From Serripes groenlandicus (lineage: Eukaryota; Mollusca; Bivalvia; Cardiida; Cardiidae), in assembly GCA_031761405.1 (NCBI GenBank), contig JASEVX010000003.1, positions 14,498,973-14,562,972 on the forward strand: a DNA stretch of 64,000 nucleotides, read 5' to 3'. Both the position numbers and the translations under genes were made by a program. Under the pieces are notes generated by a model. It did not search any database and had not been told where the DNA came from. It saw nothing but the letters and a program-made list of their open reading frames with translations. Shown here piece after piece: positions 20,401 through 28,734 of this stretch; positions within the stretch are counted from its first letter, which is position 1, and every line of letters begins with the position of its first letter.

Positions 20401-21989
20401 TGTCTAGTCTAAAATTTGTCTTAAGCTCTTTTATAAAAAAAGACTTTTTAAGCTTGGGAAGATTGTTGTGTGGAGTACTGGTGTGAGAAAACCAGGAAAT
20501 GCATGAGTAGGTGAACTGGCCACCGTGATATAACTGAGAAATTGTTAAAAACGGCATTAAACCATAATCAATCAATCTTGAGCGTCTGCAGCTTGGAAAG
20601 GGTTAAATAATTATGTTTTCCCCTTTGACTATACATTTATGTTTTCGATTAAATTTTCAGATGCAGATGCACATAAATGGAAGAAAATATGCCTGTTTGG
20701 TGTGATGCCATTCCTGACCTCTCTGTTTGTGTATATAGTTATCATTGAACATGAGCCTCATGTTCGTCCCATTTTCAAGCCTTATGATCATTTGAGGATT
20801 TATAGAAAGGTATGTGTTAACCCTTTCCCTCATACAGCAATTCTGCAGCAGACGACATTAGAAACATACGGACACAAATGTTTGTGGCAAAAGGAGAAAT
20901 TGCTTAAGATAAGCAATATCTCCTTTTGTCACTACGTTTTCAATGATTAAACTCATTGTATAGATGTTTACCATGTTTTGGATTTTTTTTGACAAAAATG
21001 GTAAAACAATTTCTGTTAGTAAAAGTACAACTATTGAATCAAGTTCATATAGGCGCTTTCTGGCATTTTATCTTTCGTTACTTAAATGATTCTTTTGAAC
21101 ATGTGGTTAGGATTTTACAACATGAAATACACCTTTTATCTGATCTCTGTTTAAGGTTAAGCCCTTCCCCCATACACAAAATCTGCAGCAAAAGACTTAT
21201 GTTAGCTAGGCAAAATCCTGAAATATCTTAAATCTCTATATTAGGGTATTATTACTGTAATAAAAGTTGAAAAACATTGTGGCAAAGGACTAGGAGAAAT
21301 TGCTGATTTTAAGCAATTTTTTCTTTTTTATATGTCCATATTATAGAAACGCCTGTGGCTGGTAGCCTACACATGTTACTAGACATAATGTCTAGCCCAA
21401 TTGTGATAACCAGCCAAATGCTAAAGGCAATTTTGGGTTATGGCCCTTGAATTATCCAAAATTGGCCTAATTAGCCTTGTCCTCGCTCTCAATCCAACTG
21501 TTTTCATCTGATCTTCACCAAACTGGGTAAACTTGTTTGTGGTTTATGCTTGAGCCAAATCGACCGAGGCACTTTTAGATTATGGCCCTCACATTTTGAG
21601 GCTCAAATTATCCAAAATTTGGGCCAATTAGGCCTTGTCTGCTCTTCAACTTCAAGTCCTATACAATCCTCATTAAACTTGCTATGAATGTTTATGGACA
21701 TAAAATCTCAGTTTCGATAATAACAAAAAGAAGAAGACAAGATCATATTAGTCTTTCCAGAGTTATGCCTCCCTGACAGGTGTATTTTGTGAGAGTTTGG
21801 CACTCTAGTTTCATTATGTTTTTAAAAGTCATCTGCTGCATGGGCCTCAAAGAGTGTTAATTAAATGATGTTAAATAATCTTTCTTTTTTCAGCCCTTAC
21901 CATGGAGGGACGGTAAAGGCCCTATGTTATTTAACAAGAAGATGGTGGCCACAAAAGATGGGTATATAACAGATCCCCCATCACATTAG
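11268..21989 (+). CDS. COX6A: Cytochrome c oxidase subunit 6A, mitochondrial (three exons)
   Basis: Exons 11268-11439, 20661-20809 and 21894-21989 join in frame (phases 1 and 0, GT/AG introns of 9221 and 1084 bp) to give 138 aa. The product is a structural subunit of respiratory complex IV in the inner mitochondrial membrane. Residues 1-26 are Arg/Ala/Ser-rich without acids, as in a mitochondrial presequence. About residues 68-86 (CLFGVMPFLTSLFVYIVII) form the single membrane helix. The family signature follows in HVRPIFKPYDHLRIYRK and PLPWRDGKGPMLFNKK, comparable to the vertebrate HLRIRTKPFPWGDG region. Mammalian forms are about 110 aa; the extra length is a hydrophilic linker between presequence and membrane helix. 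The ATG context ACAAAGATGGCGGC is close to TISU. An upstream in-frame extension to 11145 exists but lacks family support. Confidence 0.93.
11440..12046. other. COX6A intron 1, proximal part
   Basis: Non-coding. About 11677-11750 (AAAACGTCGAATGACC, then TTGATAAACAAGAAC) is an inverted copy of about 16636-16712 in the same intron. Confidence 0.5.
12047..13223. mobile_element. hAT-like non-autonomous element in COX6A intron 1
   Basis: The ends are CAGGGCTCTCAC (12047) and its inverse GTGAGAGCCCTG (to 13223). CAGGG...CCCTG ends are usual for hAT elements. The flanking octamers CGTCTATT and CTATTATT agree at only five positions, so the target duplication is unproved. The ends carry GCGAAGT/ACTTCGC short repeats, and the core has a 142-bp tandem duplication (12695-12836 and 12837-12971). 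No coding capacity. Confidence 0.65.
12695..12971. repeat. 142-bp tandem duplication
   Basis: CGATACAAATAATTTAC starts both halves and ATGTTCGGATCGCAA ends both. The second copy is slightly shorter. Confidence 0.85.
13224..13434. other. COX6A intron 1, no feature seen
   Basis: Short stretch between the hAT-like element and the MULE relic. Nothing recognised. Confidence 0.4.
13435..13690 (-). pseudogene. MULE transposase relic, C-terminal part
   Basis: The minus strand encodes YLDRGDKHDFFRKILALPY, LPSEHIPRAFDDLYQQ and VDYVRRVWISNPMWRPEQW without an intron between them. These align with two separate exons of the intact MULE at 6.0-9.3 kb (7425-7673 and 7074-7175) but differ at many residues, so this is a different, older lineage. 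It is cut off upstream by the LINE at about 13690. Confidence 0.7.
13690..14803 (-). mobile_element. Non-LTR retrotransposon fragment (reverse transcriptase)
   Basis: The minus strand is open from about 14803 to the MULE junction and encodes the RT palm and fingers: SWTKGIIVPIHKKGSRSDVN, NNYRGITFLSNFGKLF, FGFRKGRS, AAFVDFRKCFDSI (motif A), GLRQGETISPILFSLFIEDL (motif B), LLFADDMIIVAE (motif C, intact FADD) and YVGCTF. The endonuclease and 3' parts are missing. Clade (CR1/L2/RTE-like) cannot be settled by eye. No stop occurs in about 370 codons, suggesting fairly recent insertion or capture. The open frame continues a short way into MULE sequence. Confidence 0.85.
14804..14990 (+). other. Unassigned open segment beside the LINE
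   Basis: A stub resembling the TTAA MITE end (TATGAGGAAAAGGGTT) at about 14803-14818 is followed by a plus-strand segment reading FVLQKIGELIESKDVAYFV and ASYDNSADKSERVKVLGK. Its composition looks protein-like, but no family was recognised and there is no ATG. It may be a captured exon fragment. Confidence 0.3.
14991..15065 (-). pseudogene. MULE transposase relic, N-terminal exon
   Basis: Minus strand reads YAVTAVVDGSRVCKS and ends CAG|GTAAG, matching the intact MULE exon ending at 8712. Probably the 5' part of the same relic as 13435-13690. Confidence 0.55.
15066..16632. other. COX6A intron 1, no gene seen
   Basis: AT-rich. Short open frames only. A diverged repeat-like stretch with GGAAGTCCTG words lies near 15215-15275. 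Confidence 0.4.
16633..16712 (-). repeat. Inverted copy of 11677-11750
   Basis: Shares about 60-70 bp (GTTCTTGTTTATCAATTCG, then ACGTTTTGGTCATTC) in reverse complement with the start of the same intron, 5 kb away. Confidence 0.7.
16987..17195 (-). mobile_element. tRNA-derived SINE, family 1
   Basis: Reverse complement has a tRNA-like head (AGAGCGTCGGCCTCTTGTA, then GGTTCAAGTCC as B box), a body with GACTTTGGGATTTTTC and a tail AAATAAATAAGTTTAAAC. Same family as 47049-47260. Confidence 0.75.
17603..17800 (+). mobile_element. tRNA-derived SINE, family 2
   Basis: Head has TAGTGAAAGAGCATCCGCC (A-box region) and GGGTTTGATCCACG (B box). The body has GGACATTCAGGGTTGCAGGG. The 3' tail seen in other copies is missing or diverged. 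Confidence 0.6.
17849..18028 (+). mobile_element. 5S-rRNA-derived element, copy 1
   Basis: The segment 17948-17992 contains AAGTTAAGTAAAG and CGGTTAGTACCTGGATGGGT, matching the box A and box C internal promoter of animal 5S rRNA. It is followed by GTGAACC and preceded by a conserved TTTTATAGCGACGTTGGTAG region. Shared with 50656-50830, so it is a repeat family, not a functional 5S gene. Confidence 0.65.
18029..18828. other. COX6A intron 1, repeat fragments
   Basis: About 18060-18345 resembles a tandem-cored repeat edge (GTCGGTCCGTTGGTCTG, GGGTTATGGCCCCTTGAA). The rest shows nothing recognised. Open frames at 18082-18348 and 18165-18500 overlap on opposite strands and are not credible. Confidence 0.35.
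18829..19487. repeat. Tandem-cored dispersed repeat with TCTGTCTCGCC / GGGCGAGACA ends
   Basis: The outer words TCTCGCCCACGATAG and GGGCGAGACACCC are near-inverse. The core has two copies of a unit with CATCATTCAACGTCAAAATG and repeats of AGGTCACTAGGTTAA-type words. Confidence 0.55.
19488..20129. other. COX6A intron 1, no feature seen
   Basis: AT-rich intronic sequence with no recognised repeat or open frame worth reporting. Confidence 0.4.
20130..20612. mobile_element. Two damaged TTAA-type MITE copies, one split by a SINE tail
   Basis: About 20130-20275 keeps CTGCAGAGGCCTC and a GAAAACATTGTGGAAAAAGG arm. About 20330-20612 has TTTGCAGCAGATGAC on one side and GCGTCTGCAGC...GGAAAGGGTTAAA on the other. 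Between them is SINE sequence (20455-20577) ending CGGCATTAAACC ATAATCAATC. Confidence 0.55.
20661..20809 (+). CDS. COX6A: COX6A exon 2
   Basis: Acceptor AATTTTCAG|ATGC, donor AGAAAG|GTATGT. Encodes the membrane helix and the HLRIYRK signature. Confidence 0.93.
20817..21060. mobile_element. TTAA-type MITE at the 5' end of COX6A intron 2
   Basis: TTAA at 20817-20820 is followed by CCCTTTCCCTCATACAGC and the GGAGAAATTGCTTAAG / AAGCAATATCTCC hairpin. It begins just 8 bases after the exon 2/intron boundary, leaving only the donor GTATGTG. The right end is degraded. Confidence 0.75.
21153..21858. mobile_element. TTAA-type MITE split by another repeat in COX6A intron 2
   Basis: The left part begins GGTTAAGCCCTTCCCCCATA. 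The right part (about 21815-21858) has AAAAGTCATCTGCTGCATG and AGTGTTAATTAA. Between them lies a two-unit repeat (about 21335-21810) with GGGTTATGGCCCTTGAATTA and TATGGCCCTCACATT. Confidence 0.5.
21894..21989 (+). CDS. COX6A: COX6A exon 3
   Basis: Acceptor TTTTTTCAG|CCC. Encodes PLPWRDGKG and the C-terminus, ending at TAG 21987-21989. Canonical polypyrimidine tract. Confidence 0.93.
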   Translation, partial: PLPWRDGKGPMLFNKKMVATKDGYITDPPSH

Positions 21990-22236
21990 CCAGCTAGATT
22001 TGAATGAGGACATTTAAATATGTTTTGTTTAATTTTACTTTGAAATGTTTACAAGTGAATCATACAGCGTAACATCAAGATGGACTGAAAAACTGTTGGA
22101 AGAAAAATTTAAAAAAAAAGATGAGATAAAGAAATGTTTTTTGCATTAAACAAGTGAACATCTAATATGTTTTTTGTCTATGAAAACAGTCCTTCAGGAC
22201 TTGGCAATGATTCAGATCAGCCTGTGCCCTGACAGC

Positions 22237-22242
22237 AATAAA
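22237..22242 (+). terminator. Candidate COX6A polyadenylation signal
   Basis: AATAAA lies 248 bp after the COX6A stop codon, the first canonical signal seen downstream. Confidence 0.5.
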
Positions 22243-22319
22243 TAAGTATAAGCATCCTAGAAGTTCTATTAAGGATTGGTATGGCCAAATACCAACTCAT
22301 CAGAGGGGACGTTAAATGT

Positions 22320-22535
22320 TTAACCCTTTCCCAGTTATGACAAATTTGAGAAGACAACTTTGAAACTTCTAGACAAACACATGGCAAATCTCTATGCATG
22401 AAAGTATAATTATTGAGTTGAAAACATTGTTGCAAATGGAGAATTTGCTTATTTTGAGCAATTTCTCAAATTGCCATAATGTCTTTGAAAGCCAACTGCT
22501 GCACATACGTCTGTATGTTGAAAAGGGTTTACCTC
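22320..22535. mobile_element. TTAA-type MITE, GAGTTGAAAACATTG subtype
   Basis: TTTAACCCTTTCCCAGTT begins the copy, which ends ATGTTGAAAAGGGTTTACC. Its right half, including the flank CTCTTGCCTATC, recurs inverted at 25085-25255. Confidence 0.7.
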
Positions 22536-22569
22536 TTGCCTATCAAAATAACCATAAATGCAAAACATA

Positions 22570-23185
22570 CAACATGGCAGCAGATATTAAAGTATGAAAT
22601 AATCTGGGCAAAAATATGGAATATCTCCACAACTGAAAGTAAATACCGAAGAGTTGGCAACATTATCATGGTATAAGTAGTAATTGCTAATTATGAAAAT
22701 TGCATCTTTTGTCCCATTTTAAAAAGTTGTCTGCTGCAGATTTATCAGAATGTGTCTGCAAGTGGGAAGGGATAAAGTTCACAATATTTTATGCGTGCAA
22801 AAAGTTGATGTAGATCAGCTTGATTCCTTATTTCAGCTCACCGAGTACAAGTTGCTCAAGTCGAGCTTTTAAGTTAAACATATATATCTGTTGTTAACAG
22901 TTTGCTTGTGTGCGCTCTTGAGGCCAGTTTTCATGCAATCTGCATGAACATAACTCTGACTATGTGTCTCGATGATATCTATGTCTAGTACAAATATAGG
23001 TCATTTCGAGTCTTTGTGATACCTAGGCCAAGATCGCATATGGGTTATAGGTCATTTGGCTAATTTTCCTGTGATGAGTGGGCTCTGCCTTGTGTGTGGT
23101 TTTTCAACACAAACTGTAAACATGATTAATATGAGCTGAAAGCTTGTTTAGCAGTTGATTTAAGATGAATAAGTTTAAACAAACA
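22570..23185. other. Repeat fragments downstream of COX6A
   Basis: A diverged MITE remnant (about 22570-22775, TTGTCTGCTGCAG). A short AGCTCACCGAGTACAAG...GTCGAGCTTTT piece (22835-22875). A SINE family-1 tail (about 23105-23185, AGCTGAAAGCTTG...GAATAAGTTTAAAC). Confidence 0.45.
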
Positions 23186-23189
23186 AATG

Positions 23190-24800
23190 GGCCAAGGAAA
23201 AAGTGCTCAAAGTAAGTTATTGTGATGGCCCTATGTCCGGTGTCTCTTATGCGGTGTGCTTCCGTCAACATCTTCTCCTCAGTAACCAGTGGTACAATTG
23301 GGATGAAACTTCAAAGCAAGCATCAACATTTTTAGATTGGTTGAAAAACATGGCCACCAGGAGGCGTGGTTGTTTTGCCTTATATGGCCATAGAGAAATC
23401 TTTTAAAATCTTCTCCAAAAGTATCTGGCAAATTTCCAAATAAGTTTGTAGAAATGATCCTTGGGTAAACCCTTTATCAGATTACTTTAAGCCATGTTTT
23501 GCCTTATATGGTTATATTGAAAACTTTCTTTGGTGAGACTTTAAGATTATTTCTAGGTATGTTGTTGTGGTAGGCATCACAATTACATTGCATAATTCAG
23601 GTGAGCGATCCAGGGCCATCATGGCCTTCTCGTTTAATTTTTAGCTCACCTGTGTGCAGGTGCTCAAGGTGAGCTATTGGGATAGCCTTTTGCCATTGTG
23701 GGTCGTCAGCAATTTCTTTAAACAACATCTCCTAAACCACTGTATGGATTTTGACATAACTTGGTCACCAAGTTTACATATAGATTTATCTATAGAGAAG
23801 AACTTTGAAAATCTTCTTGTCTGAAACTAAAATGCATAGAGTTTAGATAATTTGTGTCTAATCCTTTACAAAGAATGTTCAAATTATACATCTGGGGTCA
23901 AAGTTGGGGTTACTTGTTTTACATAGAGATATATAGTGAAACTCTTTGAAAATCTCATTGTCTAGAGCTTAGATATTTGGTGTGTAGCATTGTCTAGTTG
24001 TTCTCTACCAAGAGTGTTCAAGTGTGTCTAGGGTCAAAATTGGACACACCCCAGGGTTGACATGTTTTATAAAGAGATATACATATATAGGAACAAACCT
24101 GTTAAATACTATTAAACTGGTATATAAAGATGTCTTAGGTGACCTTATTAACTTGACAAAAGACAGACAACATAGGGTGTTGGTTTTTCGCCCTGTGGCA
24201 GTGGAGCTATACTTGTCCTCAGGCTTCTTATATTATTAAAGTTACCCAACTGCAAAATTAGAGTTATTGTGGTTGACATGACAAATCACATTACATAACT
24301 AAGGTGAGCGATCCAGGGCAATCATGGTCTCTTGTTTACTTAACACATTTAAGATAAACAAGCTCTGCCACCTGGCTGCCATGATTTTCCAATGGATCAG
24401 AATAATTTGAACAATGTTAGTAGAGGTTCACCGAAGGAACATTTGAGCAAAATTATATTCCAATTTGGCCAGTACTTTTAGAAAAGAAGATTTCACAATT
24501 TTCAATATACACAATCATGCATGTGCATATATGGAAAAGATGCTCCGCCCACTGGCTGCCATGTTTTCCAAGAGATCAGAATAATTTGAACAATCTCTGT
24601 AAAGGGTCCCCCAAGGAACATTTGTCCAATATTATTTTCAAATCAGGCCAGTACTTTTGGACCAGAAGTTTTTACTTTACACATCATAATGAAATTAAGC
24701 GTCACCCCCTGGCGGCCATGTTTTCCAAGGTATCGGAATATTTGAACATTTGCGCCAAATCATGTTTTTCCTTTTTGTTGCCATTGCAACCAGGGTTAGC
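23190..24800. repeat. Three adjoining tandem-cored dispersed repeats
   Basis: About 23190-23640 ends AGGTGAGCGATCCAGGGCC ATCATGGCC. About 23641-24340 starts AGCTCACCTGTGTGCAGG and ends GTGAGCGATCCAGGGC AATCATGG. About 24345-24800 holds three units with CTGGCTGCCATG and TTTTCCAA, then GATCAGAATAATTTGAAC. All are non-coding; open frames inside are chance. Confidence 0.6.
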
Positions 24801-24819
24801 CTCTGATGATCTTCAAAAG

Positions 24820-24930
24820 AAGAAATTGCTCATTATTTGCAATTTTTCCTATTCTCATTAATGTTATTGTCACAAGTTTTTCAAAAGTCTTCTGCTGCAG
24901 AATCGTCAGCAAGTTCGAAAGGATTTACCA
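24820..24930. mobile_element. TTAA-type MITE fragment
   Basis: GAAGAAATTGCTC / TTTGCAATTTTTCC hairpin followed by CTTCTGCTGCAGAATCGTC and a GAAAGGATTTA end. Confidence 0.5.
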
Positions 24931-25304
24931 TTTTACACATGAAACAAGTCTAGAGATACATGTAAAGCATCAACAAAAATCTTGACAAATGTAAAGAGCA
25001 ATTTTAATATATAGTGGAATACATTCTTGAAAAGGAAAAAAATAATTGTAACTACCTGCATCTCTTGAACAACCTTCTGCCCATCATGTAGACATTTTGA
25101 TAGGCAAGAGGTAAACCCTTTTCAACATACAGACGTATGTGCAGCAGTTGGCTTTCAAAGACATTATGGCAAATTGAGAAATTGCTCAAAATGAGCAACT
25201 TCTCCATTTGCAACAATGTTTTCAACTCGGATAATTATACTTTCATGCAGCAGATGGCTTTAATTTATTGATTATTTGGTGTTTTATGTCACTTTCAACA
25301 ATTT
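24931..25304. other. Inverted MITE copy and flank
   Basis: About 25085-25255 is the reverse complement of 22390-22550, including GATAGGCAAGAGG outside the MITE end. The rest is AT-rich without features. Confidence 0.5.
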
Positions 25305-26735
25305 TTAGCTCTACTGGCCAAAGGCCAGAAGGGCTTATGTCGTGGCGATTTGTCCGGGCGTGCGTCCGTCCGTAAACAATTTCTTGTTAACACAATAGTC
25401 TTCATTTTGATTGTATCTCAACCAAACTTAAACAGTAGTTAGATATCCATGAGAGCTCGGTTTCTTTCGAAAACCAGCCAGATCCGCCCATGCATGACTA
25501 GATTATGGCCCTTGAAATGGTCAAAATTGCTATAAAAGAGCTTGTTAACACGAAAGTCTTCACTTTTGATTGTATCTCAACCAAACTTATAAAGTAGTTA
25601 GATATTCATGAGAGCTCGGTTCCTTTCGAAAACCAGCCAGATCCACCCATGCATGACTGGATTATGGCCCTTGAAATGGTCAAAATTGCTATAAAAGAGA
25701 TTGTTAACACGATACAGTCTTCACTTTTGATTGTATCTCAACCAAACTTATACAGTAGTTAGATATCCATGAGAGCTCAGTTCCTTTCTAAAACCAGCCA
25801 GATCTGCCCATGCATGACTGGATTATGGCCCTTGAAATGGTCAAAATTGCTATAAAAGAGCTTGTTTACACGAGTCTTCACTTATGATTGTATCTCAACC
25901 AAACTTATACAGTAGTTAGATATCCATGAGAGCTCGGTTCCTTTCGAAAACCAGCCAGATCTGCCCATGCATGACTGGATTATGGCCCTTGAAATGGTCA
26001 AAATTGCTATAAAAGAGATTGTTAACACGATAGTCTTCACTTTTGATGAGAGCTCGGTTCCTTTCGAAAACCAGCCAGATCTGCCCATGCATGACTGGAT
26101 TATGGCTCTTGAAATGGTCAAAATTGCTATAATAGAGCTTGTTAACACGATAGTCTTTATTTTTGATTGTATCTCAACCAAACTTATACAGTAGTTAGAT
26201 ATCCATGAGAGCTCGGTTCCTTTCGAAAACCAGCCAGATCTGCCCATGCATGACTGGATTATGGCCCTTGAAATTCTCAAAATTGCTATAAAAGAGCTTG
26301 TTAACACGATAGTCTTCACTTTTGATTGTATCTCAACCAAACTTATACAGTAGTTAGATATCCATGAGAGCTCGGTTCCTTTCGTAAACCAGCCAGATCC
26401 GCCCATGCAAGACTGGATTATGGCCCTTGAAATTGTTTAAATTGCTATAATTGAGCATGTGAACACAATAGAGGCTCTCTTTACTATCTGATCTTCACCA
26501 AACTTAGATAGTAGTTAAATATTGATGAGAGCTTGGTTCCTTTTGAAAACCAGCCAGATCCGCCAAGACTGGATTATGGCCCATGAAATTGTAAAAATTG
26601 CTATAATACAGCTTGTGAACACGAAAGAGCCTCCATTTACTATCCGATTTTCACCATACATACATGCTCTGGATTGAAAAATGACCAAAGAACCATACCA
26701 GTAGAGCATAGGCCCTCATGGGCCTCTTGTTCAGT
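25305..26735. repeat. Tandem-cored dispersed repeat, about eight 160-bp units
   Basis: Starts AGCTCTACTGGCCAAAGG and ends CATAGGCCCTCATGGGCC TCTTGTT. The core repeats ACCAGCCAGATC, CATGCATGACTGGATTATGG and AAATTGCTATAAAAGAG about every 160 bp. The open frames here (25882-26406, 25967-26194) are products of the repetition. Confidence 0.8.
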
Positions 26736-27200
26736 TATATCACGGCGTTTCCTGGGTATGTTACCAGTACTACTTGTCAATTTATCCCGACACCAGCCAG
26801 CCAATTGTAATGCTAATCTCGCAAGCCTGAGCTTGGTGGAGGGCAGCTATTACTACCATTTTTAGCTTGTCTGTTTATCGAAGACAAAGAGTCGGGGCAC
26901 TGTATTACCCTTGGTGTCGCCTACGTTGTCACAACTTTAACATTACCTCATAACTCAAAAAACGTTCATCATTATCAATTCAAACTTGGCACACATGTTT
27001 CGAGGAACAATATGCATATCTACAACAAGTCGCATAACTCGGGCTTACATAATTATTCAGAAATGCCCATTTTTTTTACTTAGAAAAAAAGCAGACACTT
27101 GCTGCGCTCTTGTCCAAGTCTTTGGTAGACCAGGCCAGAGATGGAACCTGCGGTCTCCTGCACCCCAGGCGAACGCTCTACCACTACACCATCGAGGTGG
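26731..27200 (-). mobile_element. SINE pieces, minus orientation
   Basis: 26731-26868 is an inverted SINE tail/body (AGTTATATCACGGCG TTTCC). About 27105-27197 is an inverted tRNA-like head; its reverse complement has GATGGTGTAGTGGTAGAG (A box) and AGGTTCCATC (B-box position). Between them is unassigned sequence. Confidence 0.55.
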
Positions 27201-27292
27201 TCCAGATGACTTATTCTATTACTCTTGATTTACAAAATTTACAAAGATACAGCAAATTTTCCTGCAGATGTCTTTTAGGTCATTGGCTTCAT

Positions 27293-28480
27293 TTTTAGCT
27301 CCACTGGCTGAAAGCCAGTTGAGCTTACGTCATGGCGAATTGTCTGTCGTGCGTCTATAAACGTTTTGCTTCAAACGACTTTTCATCCCTAACCACTTGG
27401 CCAATTAGGATGAAACTTCATAGAAAGCATCTTCTCAATTCTTTTGGATCGATGCAAAATTCTGGTTTCCATGGCAACCCCCCAAAAAAGTGTAACTTAA
27501 AAAATCTTCTCCTTCGAAAGTGTCTTGCCGATTTCAAAATAATTTTGTAGAAATGTTCCTTGGGTGACCCTCTATCAGATTCCTTCAAGCCACGTTGATT
27601 GGTCGAAAAACATGGCCGCCAGGGCTATTTTGCCTTATATGGCTACAGTGAAAACTTAAAAAAACCTTCTCCTCTGAAAGTGTAAGGCCGATTTTCATAT
27701 AATTTTGTAGAAATGTTTTTGTGGCGACTCTTTTTATCAGATTCCTTCAAGCCAAGTCGATTGGTCAAAAAACATGGCCGCCAGGGGGCGGGGCTTTTTT
27801 TGCCTTATATGACTATAGTGAAAACTGAAAAAATCTTCTCTGAAAGTGTTTGGCCAATTTTTAAATAATTTTGTAGAAATCTACCTTTGGAGACTATCAG
27901 ATTCCTTCAAGCCATGTTGATTGGTCGAAAAACATGGCCATCAGAGGGCGGGGCTATTTTGCTATATATGGCTATAGTGAAAACTTAAAAAAATCTCTGA
28001 AAGTGTTTGGCCAGTTTTCAAATAATTTTGTAGAAATCTACCTTTGGAGACTATCAGATTCCTTCAAGCCATGTTGATTGGTCGAAAAACATGGCCATCA
28101 GAGGGCGGGGCTATTTTGCCCTATATGGCTATAGTGCAAAACTTCTTCTCCTCCACAAGTGTCAGGTCGATTTACAAATAATTTTGTAGAAATGTTCCTA
28201 GGGTGACCTATCAGATTCCTTCAAGCCATGTCGATTGGTCGAAAACTATGGCCGCCAGGGGGTGGGGCTACTTTGCCTTATATGGCTATAGTGAAAACTT
28301 CTTCTCCTCCACAAGTGTCAGGTCGATTTACACATTTTTTTTTTTAGAAATGTTCCTAGGGTGACCTATCAGATTCCTTCAAGCCATGTCGATTGGTCAA
28401 ATAACATGGCCATCAGGGGGCGGGGCTGTTTGGAGATTTAATTTTTGCTTACTGGCCATGGGCCCTCTTGGGCCTCTTGT
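27293..28480. repeat. Tandem-cored dispersed repeat, about six 165-bp units
   Basis: Starts AGCTCCACTGGCTGAAAGCC and ends TGGCCATGGGCCCTCTTG. Units share CTTCAAGCCATGTTGATTGG, AAAACATGGCCGCCAG and GCCTTATATGGCTATAGTG. Same unit family as 36296-37880 but inverted. Confidence 0.8.
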
Positions 28481-28497
28481 TGTTGTATTTGGGAAGT

Positions 28498-28685
28498 CCT
28501 AACCCTTTCCCACATACAAACACATCTGCAGCAGAGGGTTTTTGAAAACATTGTGACAAAAGGAGTTATTTCTCAATAACTATAATTTTGATATATATAT
28601 ATAGAGTTTTCATATTTTTGCTTGGATGTTGGATGTGTTCGAAGTCATCTACTTCACTTTGTTGTATCGGTGAAGAGTCGAGTAA
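28498..28685. mobile_element. Diverged TTAA-type MITE
   Basis: Begins CTAACCCTTTCCCACATAC with TCTGCAGCAGAGG. The right end is degraded. Confidence 0.55.
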
Positions 28686-28734
28686 AGATATCAACTTTAA
28701 CTAGACCTGTCAATACAGGGGAGTAAACAACCCC

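Noticed and set aside
25882..26406. 174-codon open frame with internal repeats
   Set aside because: It follows the 160-bp units of a dispersed repeat; frame openness comes from repetition and the same sequence elsewhere is interrupted.
27105..27197. tRNA gene on the minus strand
   Set aside because: A- and B-box-like words are present but no acceptor stem closes and the sequence is part of SINE-type heads seen elsewhere.
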